Assembly (NCBI GenBank): GCA_011799875.1
Contig: CM022301.1
Span: 213,301,888 to 213,365,887, forward strand
DNA: 64,000 nt
Reading direction: 5' to 3'
Source: Thinopyrum elongatum
Lineage: Eukaryota; Streptophyta; Magnoliopsida; Poales; Poaceae
The translations under genes and the position numbers were made by a program. Below are positions 21,755 to 33,591 of this stretch, piece after piece; position 1 is the first letter of the stretch; each line of letters starts with the position of its first letter. Under the pieces are notes generated by a model. That model made no database searches, was not told the DNA's origin, and saw only the letters and a program-made list of their open reading frames with translations.

Positions 21755-23177
21755 CTTTATTAAGAATATATTGTAGGAGGTCAGTAGCCAGCACAAAGAT
21801 CAAAGGTGACAGAGGGTCGCCTTCTCTTACTTCTTTTTTACACAAAAATTGCTTCCCTGGTACTCCATTGAGTAAAATAAATGAGAACCCAGTGCCATAG
21901 ATCCGTTTAATCCACTTAATCCATCTGTGTCTAAAGCCTCTTGCTGTAAGAATGTCCATAATGGTACTGTGGCTGGTCATATCAAATGCCTTTTCAAAGT
22001 CTAATTTTTAGAAGCACAATCTCTTTGTTGGATTGTTTGCATTGGTGGATGTATTCATATGACCAGGCCAAGCAATCATGAATGCACCTATTGTTGAGAA
22101 ATCCATATTGGATCTTGTGGGTCATTTTCAAGATGTGCTTCTACAATCTGTTGGCCAGAAGTTTGGTCAAGATTTTGATGGTGCAATTCAGCAAAGACAT
22201 GGGTGTGAAGTCTCTTGGGGAAACAACAACATCTTTCCTGGGGATCAAGGTGATGAAGGGGTAGTTAATGCTCTACAAATTGACTGTGCCCTCACAAAAA
22301 TCCTCTACCAGTCTATAGAAATCTTGAGCAAGGATGTCCCAACAAGCTTTCATGAAATCAACATTGAAACCATCAGGGCTAGGAGATTTGCCATTTGGCA
22401 AGTTCTAGACTACCTCATCAACTCTTCCTTAGAGAAGGGGGCTTCCAATTCCTGTAATGTAGCATGAGGCTCCAGAAGATTATGAAGCAACAAAGGGTTA
22501 ATAGTGTCTGTGGTGTGACCCAGTCTATCTTTGAGTGCTCTAAATAAAATAGCTTCCTCAGCATGCTGGTATTGAAATTCAGTGTTAGTTGCATCTCCCA
22601 AAATGGCAATATGATTGTTTTTATGCTTGATGGTTGCTTTGGCCTAATTTTTTTGTATTAGCTTCACCAAATTGGATAGCTCTAATGGTGTCTCTTTGTT
22701 TCCAATAAAGTCTCTGAAAATTAAGGGTGCTCTCTAAATGACTCTTAAGGAGTAGTCTGCAATCCATTTCTTCAATGGTGAGATCTCCAAATTCTTCCAA
22801 AGTATCAAACAAGAGGATAACAACACTGGAATTTGAAATGATAGTCTTGAGATCAGATAGGTTGTGTGCCCTATTCTTGAGTCCTTTTCTGAGCCTTTTA
22901 AATTTGGCAGAGATGGTGTCTTGGCACTATCCAAACCATGCACTGGTTGTTCCCAAATGGATTTGACAACTTCTTTAAATTGTGGGCGTTGTAACCAGTA
23001 ATTCTCAAATCTGAAAATTCTGGATTTAGTGATGGAAGTGCCAATTCTGATAACACAAGGAACATGATCTGAAATAGTTTTGGCTAATGGAGTGGTAGTG
23101 GCATTAGGGTATGTTAAATTCCAAGCTTCTGATGTAAAGAACCAATCCAGTTTTTCCAAAAGAGGTGCTTCTTGCAT
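21755..23177 (-). pseudogene. LINE reverse transcriptase, 3' truncated
   Basis: Fragments at 22734-23177 (spacer, ending the endonuclease), 22410-22601, and 21750-22400 across several frames. The last includes [11 protein letters not shown] and [26 protein letters not shown] RT motifs. The YADD catalytic box is absent because the sequence ends at 21755. Multiple frameshifts and stops. Confidence 0.8.
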
Positions 23178-23720
23178 GTTGCTCCCAGTGAAATTTCTAC
23201 CTTTAGTGGAATCTCAACTAATGCCAGCTTGCTAATTGCTTCATTAAACTGCGCATGTCCTGAATACTTCCTCCATCTTTGTTTCTGTTGCTGGGGCATC
23301 TGATATAGTTAAAATCCCCCAAAACAAGTTAGTTATCACCATCTGAATATTCTGGAACCAATTGAGGAAGATAACTCTGTTTGCAGCTTGACAAGCACCA
23401 TAAATGTTAGTCAGAGTCCATTGTTCCCCATTAAGCTTCGAAGTGAATACAATAGTAATCGAGAAGTCATTCCTATAAATTGTTTTGCCAGAGAAACATT
23501 GTTCCTCCCAAACAATGAGGAGGCCACCTGAGGCACCATTAGAGGGAAGGTAGTCATATTTGTTCAGTCTTCCAGGACAAGATTTTCTGATATAAGAGCT
23601 ATCAAAAGAATCTCTTTTTGTTTCTTGAAGAGTGAGGATACAACAATCTGCTTCCTCAATTTTATTAGCAACTGCCAGCCATTTCTTATCGTCATTTATC
23701 CCTCTAATATTCCAACTCAA
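23178..23720 (-). pseudogene. LINE endonuclease domain
   Basis: Starts SWNIRGINDD, the N-terminal active-site region of plant L1 APE-type endonucleases, then LQETKRD and GGLLIVWE motifs. The frame breaks near 23290, and the SDH-type motif (ISDHVPC) lies in the next fragment (22734-23177). It nicks target DNA to start reverse transcription in live elements. Confidence 0.8.
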
Positions 23721-23910
23721 AATATTCTAAGATATGTTACTAGCCATTACAAACAGGAAAAACCATATGCCTCTGTGACAGGATTGAAGTAGCACTGATC
23801 ATGACAAATAACATAGTAGTCGATATATTCAACCGAGTCACATAGTTGCTTACAAAAGGAGTAAGGATCTGATTCATTATTACAAAATGAGTCTAGGCCA
23901 GCTGAGAGAT

Positions 23911-24958
23911 TTATTCTTCTGAGCAACTAGTTCTGGCTATTACTCCTAGTCTTGGAGTCCTCGAGGTTGGCTTTAGGCATAATGCCGGAAGATGTGCTCT
24001 TGAGCTTCTTGTGACCTCCTTTTTTGCTTGCCCCCTTGTCCTCTTGGATGTTGACCTTGCAAAAGGTGGAGGCCAGATTCTTAACAACTTTACCAGGGAC
24101 AGGAGGAGGCATAACATGGTAGGAAAGACAGTTTCTGTCAGACCAAACATTCTTTTTAAAACCCTTCTGCAGAGATTTTAATCTACAGCTTCTTCTTACC
24201 TCAGTTTCACAAGGGGAAGCTTATCTTTTCTTTTCCGATTTCCAGAGCTGCAAAAGTGGAGGAGGCAGATGGTATGTCATTACTGGCCTTTTCACTAGGG
24301 GTAAGGGAACTTGTATCCTGAAGCATCTCTGGTGATTTCTGTTTTAGAAGCAGAAAAGACCCTTATTAGGAGCAAACATACCAGGAATGGAAAATGGGCT
24401 GAATAAATTTGATGCTCCTCCTTCACAATATAGCCCCATACATTAGAGGTGACAAATTTCTTGGCCCAGTCAAATTTGTCAGGTGAGATAAGTGTTATTG
24501 ACATGTAATTGACCCATTTATTGGGAACTTGGATTACCTATTTGTTGTCATTGCAAGGTGCAAAATTCTCCTAGATTCTAGCTCCTTCCTGTCCCGATAG
24601 GGCCTCATCGGTCTGGATGAAGTTGCAAGAGTTTGCTTGTTGCGCTCATGTTAATTGGGCTAGCCTCCAGAGCTGGGATATGAACCATAACCACTTCTAA
24701 ATTTTAGATATATAAAATAGGGTCAAGAAAACCAGGTGGAGTAGACAACTCAGAATTAGAAGACTCACCCAATAGTGGGTCTGCTACATGCATGTGTTGG
24801 TCCATTGTCCCCTTGGCATCAGTAAAAGGAGCAGTCATGGAAGGAAGATCTTGTGGAGTACAAGACAGAGCAAACAATGGGATGTTCCTCAACTTGGGAT
24901 CAGAAAGCTGTTTTCCCTTGAACTCTGTGTTGGGCAAGGTATCAACTTCAAATTGCAT
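23911..24958 (-). pseudogene. LINE ORF1-like fragments
   Basis: Three short minus-strand frames (24704-24958, 24295-24504, 23911-24112) with stops and shifts between them. The last is Lys-rich (KKGGHKKLK), as in nucleic-acid-binding tails of plant L1 ORF1 proteins. Identity rests mainly on position upstream of the endonuclease. Confidence 0.45.
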
Positions 24959-24966
24959 AGGGTCAA

Positions 24967-25610
24967 TGATACGTCTCCAACGTATCTATAATTTATGAAG
25001 TATTCATGCCATCTTTATAATAATTTTATATGGTTTTGGTATGATTTGAATGGAACTAACCTGAACTAACGTTGTTTTCAGCAGAACTACTGTGGTGTTG
25101 TTTTTGTGCAGAAATAAAAGTTCTCGGAACGAGTTGAAAATTTACTGTGATTTTTATAGACCAAAAGAGACCCTCGAAGCTTTGAGGAAGGACCAGAAGA
25201 CTCACGAGGAAGCGATAAGCCTAGGGGGCGCGCCCACCCACTAGGGCGCGCCTACCGAGCTTGTCGCTCCCTCGTGGGGCCCCTGACGTGAAATCAACGC
25301 AAAAAATTCCTATAAATATAGAAAACTCCAGAAAGAAACCTATAACTTCCGCTCCACCGCCACAAGCCACTGTACTGAAGTGATCTCATCTCGAGGCCTT
25401 CTCTGGCACCCTGCCGGAGGGGGAAATCATCACCGGAGGCCATCTTCATCATCCCAGCGCCCACCATGATGAGGAGGGAATAGTTCACCCTCGAGGTTGA
25501 GGGTATGTACCAGTAGCTATGTGTTTGATCTCTCTCTCTCGTGATCTTGATTTGGTACAATCTTGATGTAACCATGGGCTTTGTTAATATGGTCGGATCA
25601 TATGGTGTTT
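24967..25610 (+). mobile_element. 5' LTR of C, first part
   Basis: Starts TGATACGTCTCCAACG, preceded by GTCAA of the LINE. Includes a GC-rich hairpin (25203-25276) and TATA box TATAAATATA at 25311. Interrupted by element B at 25610; the TSD TGTTT is shared with 33587-33591. Confidence 0.85.
25203..25276. repeat. GC-rich U3 hairpin, LTR C
   Basis: Arms 25203-25235 and 25244-25276 pair over 33 positions with several mismatches. The outer stem (CACGAGG...CTCGTG) differs in sequence from that of the other LTRs but is self-complementary. TATA follows at 25311. Confidence 0.8.
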
Positions 25611-27214
25611 TGATACGTCTCCAACGTATTTATAATTTTTGATTGTTCCATGTTGTTATATTATCATTCTTGGATGTTTTACAATCATTTTATAGCAACT
25701 TTATATCATTTTTTGGGACTAACCTATTGACATAGTGCCCAGTGCCAGTTGCTGTTTTTTGCTTGTTTTTTACTTCATAGAATATCCCTATCAAACGGAG
25801 TCCAAACGCAGTGAAACTTTTTGGAGATTTTTTTGGACCAGAAGACAACTTGGGAGCCAAGGAAGCACCTGGGGGGAGGCCCGTGGGGCCCACAAGACAC
25901 CAGGGCGCGCCAGAGGCCCCTAGCGCGCCCTGATGGGTTGTGGGGCCCACGGGGTCTCCTCCACCGCCTCTCAGCTCTATAAATACCCAAATATTCCAGA
26001 AACCCTAGGGGAGTCGACGAAACACAATTCCAGCCGCCGCAAGTTCCAGAACCACGAGATCCAGTCTAGAGCCCTATTCCTGCACTTTGCCTTAGGGGAA
26101 CACGATCACGGAGGGGGTTCATCATGCTCATTGGTGCTCCTCCGATGATGCGTGAGTAGTTTACCATAGACCTACGGGTCTGTAGGCATTAGCTAGTTGG
26201 CTTATTATCTCTTTTTGATTCTCAATACAATGGTCTCTTGGAGATCTATATGATGTAATGACTTGTTGCGGTGTGTTTGTTGGGATCCAATGAAGTTCGA
26301 GTTTATGATCAGATCTATATCCATGAAAGTTATTTGAGTCTTCTTTGACCTCTTCTATGCATGATTATTTATAGTCTCGTATTTCTTCTCCGATTCTTTG
26401 GTTTAGTTAGGCCAAGTAGATTGATTTTTCTTGCAATGGGAAGAGGTGTTTTGTGATGGGTTCGATCTTATGGTGTCCTCACCCAGTGACAGAAGGGGTA
26501 GCGAGGCACGTATGTATTGTTGCTATTAAGGATAACAAGATGGGGTCTATTCCTACATGAATAGATCTTGTCTACATCATGTCATCGTTCTTATTGTATT
26601 ACTCCGTTTCTCCATGAACTTAATACACTAGATGCATGCTGGATAGCGGTCGATGTGTGGAGTAATAGTAGTAGATGTAGAATTATTTTGGTTTACTAAT
26701 CTTGGACGTGATGCCTATATGCATGATCATGGCCTGGATATCGTCATAATTATTTGTTCTTCTATCAATTGTCCAACAGTAATTTGTTTACCCACCGTAT
26801 GCTATTTTCTCGAGAGAAGCTACTAGTGAAATCTACGGCCCCCGGGTCTATCTTTTATCATATTGCTTTCAGATCTATCTTTAATCATATTTGTTTTCAG
26901 ATCTATTATTCCAAAAACCCAAAAATACCTTGCTGCACTTTTTCTTTACTTATTTTATTTCGCGTTTTTTAGATCTATTTATCCAACATCATACAAACCA
27001 ATCTATCTTTTTACCGTGGAGGGATTGCCAACCCCTCCTAATCATCGGGTTGCAAGTATTTGTTCTTTGTGTGCAGGTACCGTTTACATAGTGTTGCTTG
27101 GTTCTCCTCCTGGATTGATACCTTGGTTTCATAACTGAGGAAAATACCTACCGTAGCTGTACTGCATCATCCCTTCCTCTTAGGGGAAATACCGACGTAG
27201 TTCAAGCGACATCA
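25611..27214 (+). mobile_element. 5' LTR of B
   Basis: TGATACGTC start, ...GACATCA end. Hairpin at 25883-25950 and TATAAATA at 25978. Collinear with the 3' LTR, with scattered substitutions. Confidence 0.93.
25883..25950. repeat. GC-rich U3 hairpin, 5' LTR of B
   Basis: Arms 25883-25910 and 25923-25950 pair at 24 of 28 positions, 12 nt loop; TATA box 28 bp downstream. Confidence 0.9.
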
Positions 27215-27225
27215 AAAGGAATTTC

Positions 27226-27243
27226 TGGCGTCGTTGCCCGGGA
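27226..27243 (+). promoter_or_regulatory. Primer-binding site of B
   Basis: TGGCGTCGTTGCCCGGGA, a two-base variant of the Athila-type TGGCGCCGTTGCCGGGGA site, 11 bp after the LTR. Confidence 0.85.
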
Positions 27244-27434
27244 GACATCATCAACATCTATGAGGTTCCTAATCACAAATCTCATCTCCTTGAAATTTAT
27301 ATTATTTGTCATTTGCCTCTCGTTTTCATCTCCCCCACTTCACAAAAAATTGCCTTTTTATTCGCCTTCATTTTCGTTCGCCTTTTTCTCGTCAGATCTA
27401 TTTTTTTGCTTGCAATTTTGTTTACGTAGTTGTG

Positions 27435-28218
27435 ATGTCTCAAAAAATACCAAATTGTGTGATTTTTCCAATACCAATAATAATTATTTTATTAGCTCTC
27501 CAATTGCTCCTCCTGCCACTAGTGCGGAATCTTATGATGTTAATGCCGCTTTTATTGAATCTTGTTATGAAAGATCAATTTTCCGATACTCCTAATGAGG
27601 ATATCACGTCCCATCTAAACACATTCGTAGACTTGTGTGATATGCAAAAGAAAAAAGATGCAGACACTGATATTGTGAAGTTGAAATTGTTTCCTTTCTC
27701 CTTGCGGGATCGTGCAAAAAATTGGTTTTCTTCTTTGCCTCGCAATCATATCGATTCTTGGGATAAGTGCAAAGATGCTTTTATTACTAAGTATTTTCCG
27801 CCCGCAAAAATTATTTCCCTTAGAACTCAAATCATGAATTTTAAGCAACTTGAGCATGAAAATGTTGCACAATCTTGGGAAAGAATGAAATTAATGCTAA
27901 GAAATTGTCCTACTAATGGTTTAAATCTTTGGATGATTATAAAAAAATTATGCGAGATTGAATTTTGTTTCTAGAAATCTTTTAGATTCCGCCGTGGGTG
28001 GTACTTTTATTGAGATTACTTTGGGTAAAGCTACTAAATTTCTTGATAATATTATGGCAAATTATTCACAATGGCATACCGAAAGAGCACCTACTAGTAA
28101 AAAAGTTAATTCGGTTGAAGAAATTAGTACTTTGAGTGAAAAGGTTGATGCTCTTATGAAATTGGTTGCTAGTAAAAATGCTCCTATTGATCTCAATGAT
28201 GTTCCTTTTCAACTTTGA
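27435..28218 (+). pseudogene. gag of element B (degenerate)
   Basis: From an ATG at 27435 the frame shifts several times (N-terminus readable partly in the 27260-27595 frame, core in 27306-27974, then 27958-28218). The core has the retrotransposon gag pattern: NWFSSLPRN, SWDKCKDAFITKYFPP, LRTQIMNFKQLEHENVAQSWERMK. A Ser/Glu-rich helix with a leucine series follows (LSEKVDALMKL). Gag forms the virus-like particle in related elements. No CCHC zinc knuckle was found. It is broken by frameshifts near 27590 and 27950. Confidence 0.8.
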
Positions 28219-29376
28219 TTGAGCAAAATAGTGATCTCGTAGATGTGAATTTTGTCACGCGAAACAATTTTAATAACAATGCTTATAGAGGTAATTTTAA
28301 TCCTAGGCTTTTTCCTGGAAATCCTCTAATAATTATGGTAATTCTTCTTACAATAATAATAGGAACCCCTCTGATCTTGAGAGTAATATTAAATAATTTA
28401 TCAATGCTCAAAAAGTTTTCAATACTACGATAGAAGAAAAGTTGAATAAGATTGATGATATGTCTAGAAGCATTGATAGAATTTCCCATGATGTAGAAAA
28501 TCTCAAGATTAAATTTTTTCCACCTAAGGTTGATGTTAATGAATCAATTAAAGCTTTATTTGTCTCCTTGGATGAAAGTAAGAAAAGAACCGCTATGCTT
28601 AGAGCTAAAAGATAATTTTTAGAAAGAGCGTTTTCTACCGATTGCTTTCATAAAAACGATGAAGATCTTAAAGTGATTGGTGTTTCTTCTATTGATTCCT
28701 TGTTTAGTAAGATTAAAATTGATGATGAAGGGACTGAAGAAGAGTCAACTTTAGCTAGAGGGCGTCCAAATAATTCGGAGGGAGAAAATCTTGATGAAAA
28801 ATTTGATAAAAGTGGGTATGAAGAGGTCAAAACTTTAACTAGTGATGTGCACACTCTTTTGGATTACAAAGACTTTAATTATGATAATATCTGTTTGATT
28901 GAATGTTTTTCTTTGTTGCAATCCATGATAAATTCACCCCATGCTTATGAACAAAATAAAACTTTTACTAAACATATCGTAGATGCCATGATGAAAGCTT
29001 TAGAAGAAAAGTTGGAATTAGAGATTTCTTTCCTAGAAAATTACAAGATGATTGGGAACCTACCATTAAAGTCAAGATTAAAAATTATGAGTGCTTTGAT
29101 TTATGTTATTTGGGTGCTAGTGTTTCCATAATTCCGAAATCTCTATGTGATGTGCTTGGTCTTACCAATATTGAAGAGTGTTTTCTTAATTTGCACTTGG
29201 CGGATTCTACTACTAAAAAGCCTTTGGGAAGAATTAATGATGTTCTTATTCTTGCAAATAGGAACTATGCGCCCATTGATTTTGTTGTTCTTGATATTGA
29301 TTGCAATCCGTCTTGTCCCATTATACTTGGTAGACCGTTTTTACGAACTATAGATGCCGTGATTGATGTGAAATAA
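28219..29376 (+). pseudogene. Post-gag spacer and aspartic protease of B (degenerate)
   Basis: Asn-rich stretch (28230-28400), then a helical acidic spacer (28673-29100), then a retropepsin-like segment: LGASVSIIPKSLCDVLGL at 29110 on, and CPIILGRPFL near 29315. The residue before LGAS is Tyr (TAT at 29107-29109) where these proteases have the catalytic Asp, so the protease looks inactive. Stops at 28613 and frame changes at 28430 and 29100. Confidence 0.75.
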
Positions 29377-30153
29377 GGCAATATTAAATTTCAATTTCCA
29401 CTAAGAAAGAACACTTCCCTAGAACAAGAATTAAGCCACCATATGAATCAATCATGCGGGCATCCTATGGATCAAAAACTAAAGATGACAATACTTGAAT
29501 CTATGCATTATGCCTAACTAGGGGCATAAAACGATAGCGCTTGTTGGGAGGCAACCCAATGAAAAAAAAATATTTTTGCCTTTTTCTTTATATTATTGAG
29601 TGTTTGCTCAATTATGCCTCTGTTATGATTGTGTTTTTTATGTTTTAATTAGTGTTTGTGCCAAGTAAAGCCTTTGGGATAGCTTGGGTGATAGTTGACT
29701 TGATCCTGTTGAAAAACAGAAACTTTTGCGTCCAGAATTGTTTAAATTCACAGAAGCAGCGAAAAATTCTGATTTTTTTACACAAGATTTATATAAACAT
29801 TTTCTCTGTTTTACAAATTTTTGAGAATTTTTGGAGTTACATAAGTATGAGTAAAAGTCGTGTCTTTACAGACTATTCAGTTTTTGACAGATTCTGTTTT
29901 CGTTGCATTGTGTGCTTATTTTGATGAATCTATGGATTGTATCGGGGGTTATAAGCCATGGTAAAGTTATAATACAATATGTATAATGCAATAACAAAAT
30001 ATGAATGGGTTTGCAACAGTACTTAAAGTGAAGATTGGTTTTCTTATATTAACGGATCTCACGAAGGTTTTGTTAAGTTTTGTGTGATTGAAGTTTTCAA
30101 GTTTTGGGTGAGATCACGATGGATGAAGGAATCAGGAGTGAAAAGAGCCTAAG

Positions 30154-30236
30154 CTTGGGGATTCCCATAGCAACCCAAGTTAATTTTCAAGGAGAACCAA
30201 GCAACTAAGCTTGGGGATGCCTTCCGGGGCATCCCC
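30154..30236 (+). repeat. Pair of PPT-like hairpins in B
   Basis: 30154-30179 (CTTGGG...CCCAAG) and 30213-30236 (GGGGATGCC, 6 nt loop, GGCATCCCC). Both lie in copies of AAGCTTGGGGAT, the same sequence as the true polypurine tract. Confidence 0.8.
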
Positions 30237-30426
30237 TCTTTCTTCTAACAACCATCGGTAATTTTAATTGGAGCTATATTTTTATTTGTCACATATCATG
30301 AGTTTTGCTTGGAGCGTCTTGTATTATATGAGTATTTGCTTGTTTTGCTTTATAGTTTTTCATGTTTATCCTTGCTGGACACGCCTATTTGAGAGAGCCA
30401 AAATTATGCTATGATTTGTTAGAATT

Positions 30427-30657
30427 GCTCTATGTGCTTCACTTATATGTTTTGAGCTATGGAATTGCTCTAGTACTTCACTTATATCTTTTTGAGCACA
30501 GTGTGCTTTAATATTTTTGAAGAAATACTCTCATGCTTCACTTAGATCTATTTGAGAGTTAGTAATTTTTTTGAAGAAATTCTCTCATGCTTCACTTATA
30601 TTATTTTGAGAGATGAAAATTTTTATGCTCATGTTCTTCACTTAAATTTGTTTGAGC
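30427..30657 (+). repeat. Array of five stem-loops with conserved loop (B)
   Basis: Stem-loops at 30427-30457 (GCTC/GAGC), 30467-30497 (GCTC/GAGC), 30527-30559 (ACTCTCA/TGAGAGT), 30581-30613 (TCTCTCA/TGAGAGA) and 30627-30657 (GCTCA/TGAGC). Every loop contains CTTCACTTA. Spacing is 40-60 bp. Confidence 0.85.
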
Positions 30658-31964
30658 TTGTCAAAAGCAAATGCAACATATGAAATTAGTCCCAAAGTGA
30701 TAGATATTCAAGAGGGATATAATAAAAAAAATCTTGAAGATCATTGGACAAAATAAACTTGATTCTTTGTAATAGTTTTGAGACATGATGATAGTAATAT
30801 GTGAGTCATGTTGGTGAGTAATTATGCTTTAGTAAGAATATTGGTATTAAGGTTTGTTATTCCCTATGCAAGCATGAAAGTCAATAGTTATGCAATGAAA
30901 TTACATACTACTTGTGGTGCATTATTCGGTGTTAGTTATGCTTAATGCTCGTTTATGAGAATTTTTGTTCCTTGGTTGGTTGCTTCTCAATCTTTTCGCT
31001 AGCCTCCACTTGTACTAAGTAGAAATACTACTTGTGCATCCAAAATCCTTGAATGGAGTTTTGCCATATGAGTCCACCATACCTACCTATGTGCGGTATT
31101 TCCGTGCCGATTTGTATGTGCCAACTCTAATTTTCAAAATGAAATTTCCTTTTTGTGTGCCCGTACCGCTCATGAAGCGGCAGGGGGTGGCCAATATTTT
31201 CTATGCTAGATGTGTTATTCTCAAGATGAGTGTTTATTCACTTGTCATTGCATGAGAGTACGGCGGTAATAGGGATGCCCAGTCCCGAAATGAAAAAGAA
31301 ATTTACTTTATGTTGTCAAATAATAAATTCCTTGGAAAGTGTTGGCATGGACGGTACCCGTGGATACGGCTAGCCGTGGAGTGTGAAAGTATGGTGGAAA
31401 AAGGAATAAACTTTATTTTATGTTTGGGAACCGCCTATGATATATCTAGCATGGAAAGTGTTGGGAATTACTCGGTCGTTTTCGTTGACGGGAAAAGTAT
31501 GCCTCCCAAAAATTTGTATCTCTCAATTTAAGCCTTGACCTCTGGAACCTCTACAAATCTCTGCTTCCCTCTGCGAAGGGCCTATCTATTTACTTTTATG
31601 CAATTTTATTTTTTATTTGAGTCTCCATCTTCTCTTATAAAGCACCAACTAGGGAGCACTATGATCGTACTTGAGCATTGGATGTAGCTAATATTCGAGT
31701 GTGTTTCGTGAATGGATCAATGATTGAGCATGATGGGCTAGGGATAACTTTCTTTAGTGTTGTTATTTTGAAAGACATGGTTGCTTGTTGATATGCTTGA
31801 GTATTGAAGTCTTCATGTCAAACATAGACTATTGCTTTGAACCATCTAAAAAGTCAAAATGTCCTTGCTACAAAAGAAAAGACTATGTGATGAACATGTT
31901 AGGCAACATTCCTCATAAAAAATTCTGTTTTTATCATTTACCTACTCGAGGGCGAGCATCAATT

Positions 31965-31978
31965 AAGCTTGGGGATGC
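31965..31978 (+). promoter_or_regulatory. Polypurine tract of B
   Basis: AAGCTTGGGGATGC immediately before the 3' LTR. Confidence 0.85.
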
Positions 31979-33586
31979 TGATACATCTCCAACGTATCTA
32001 TAATTTTTTTTATTCCATGCTGTTATATTATCATTCTTGGATGTTTTACAACCACATTTTATAGCAACTTTATATCATTTTTTGGCACTAACCTATTGAC
32101 ATAGTGCCCAGTGCCAGCTGCTGTTTTTTTGCTTGTTTTTTACTTCGTAGAATATCCCTATCAAACGGAGTCCAAATGCAGCGAAACTTTTTGGAATTTT
32201 TTTTTGGACCAGAAGACAACTTGGGAGCCAAGGAAACACCTGGGGGAGGCCTGTGGGGCCCACAAGACACCAAGGCGCGCCAGAAGCCCCTGGCGCGCCC
32301 TGATGGGTTGTGGGGCCCACAGGGGTCTCCTCCACCACCACTCAGCTCTATAAATACCCAAATATTCCATAAACCCGAGGGGAGTCGACGAAACACAATT
32401 CTAGCCGCCACAAGTTACAGAACCACGAGATCCAATCTAGAGCCCTATTCCAGCACTGTGCCGGAGGGGAACACAATCACAAAGGGGTTCATCATCCTCA
32501 TTGGTGCTCCTCCGATGATGCGTGAGTAGTTCACCATAGACCTACGGGTCCATAGGCAGTAGCTAGATGGCTTCTTCTCTCTTTTTGGTTCTCAATACAA
32601 TGGTCTCTTGGAGATCTATTTGATGTAATGACTTTTTGCGGTGTGTTTGTTGGGATCTGATGAAGTTCGAGTTTATGATCAGGTCTATATCCATGAAAGT
32701 TATTTGAGTCTTCTTTGATCTCTTTTATGCATGATTATTTATAGCCTCATATTTCTTCTCCGAATCTTTGGTTTAGTTAGGCCAACTAAATTGATTTTTC
32801 TTGCAATGGGAGGAGGTGCTTTGTGATGGGTTCGATCTTACGGTGTCCTCACCCAGCGACAGAAGGGGTAGCGAGGTACGTATGTATCGTTGCTATTAAG
32901 AATAACAAGATGGGGTCTATTCCTACACGAATAGATCTTGTCTACATCATATCGTCGTTCTTATTGCATCACTACGTTTCTCCATGAACTTAATATACTA
33001 GATGCATGCTGGATAGCGATCGATGTGTGGAGTAATAGTTGTAGATGCAGAATCATTTCGGTCTACTAATCTTGGACGTGCTGCCTATATTCATGATCAT
33101 TGCCTGGATATCGTCATAATTATTTGTTCTTCTAACAAATGCCCAACAGTAATTTGTTTACCCACCGTATGCTATTTTCTCGAGAGAAGCCACTAGTGAA
33201 ATCTACGGCCCCCGGGTCTATCTTTTATCATATTGCTTTCAGATCTACCTTTTATCATATTTGTTTTCAGATCTATTATTCCAAAAACCCAAAAATACCT
33301 TGCTGCACTTTTTCTTTACTTATTTTATTTCATGTTTTATTCAGATCTATTTATCCAACATCATACAAACCTATCTATCTTTTTACCGTGGAGGGATTGA
33401 CAACCCCTCTTATGCGTCGGGTTGCAAGTACTTGTTCTTTGTGTGCAGGTACCATTTACATAGTGTTGCTTGGTTCTCCTACTGGATTGATACCTTGGTT
33501 TCATAACTGAGGGAAATACTTACCGTAGCTGTGCTGCATCATCTCTTCCTCTTTGGTAAAATACCGACGCAGTCTAAGCCACGTCA
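31979..33586 (+). mobile_element. 3' LTR of B
   Basis: TGATACATC start, ...CACGTCA end. Hairpin arms 32253-32280 and 32293-32320, TATAAATA at 32349. Followed by TSD TGTTT. Confidence 0.93.
32253..32320. repeat. GC-rich U3 hairpin, 3' LTR of B
   Basis: Same structure as in the 5' LTR with independent base changes; TATA box 29 bp downstream. Confidence 0.88.
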
Positions 33587-33591
33587 TGTTT

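Larger units (their letters stand above)
21755..24966 (-). mobile_element. LINE (non-LTR retrotransposon), degenerate and truncated
   Basis: Minus-strand fragments in LINE order from the right: ORF1-like fragments, apurinic endonuclease, spacer and reverse transcriptase. The 3' end is missing because LTR M begins exactly where the RT breaks off; the 5' end abuts element C at 24967 (C was inserted after GTCAA). Confidence 0.85.
29377..31964 (+). other. Long non-coding 3' region of B
   Basis: No gene. Contains TTGGGAGGCAACCCAA (near 29549), a block shared with C (29650-29930 versus 44684-44950 and 45450-45700), PPT-like hairpins (30154-30236), a stem-loop array (30427-30657) and a 3' block shared with A, C and D (31020-31600). 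This is where pol would lie in an autonomous element. Confidence 0.75.
25611..33586 (+). mobile_element. Element B, complete non-autonomous LTR retrotransposon (gag-protease only)
   Basis: LTRs 25611-27214 (1604 bp) and 31979-33586 (1608 bp), PBS at 27226, PPT at 31965, perfect TSD TGTTT (25606-25610 and 33587-33591). It is inserted in the LTR of C. The internal domain has degraded gag and protease frames only, then 2.6 kb of non-coding structured sequence. The lack of RT, RNase H and integrase suggests dependence on an autonomous Athila-type partner. Confidence 0.95.

Noticed and set aside
22078..22467. 129-codon plus-strand frame in the LINE
   Set aside because: Antisense shadow of the degenerate minus-strand reverse transcriptase.
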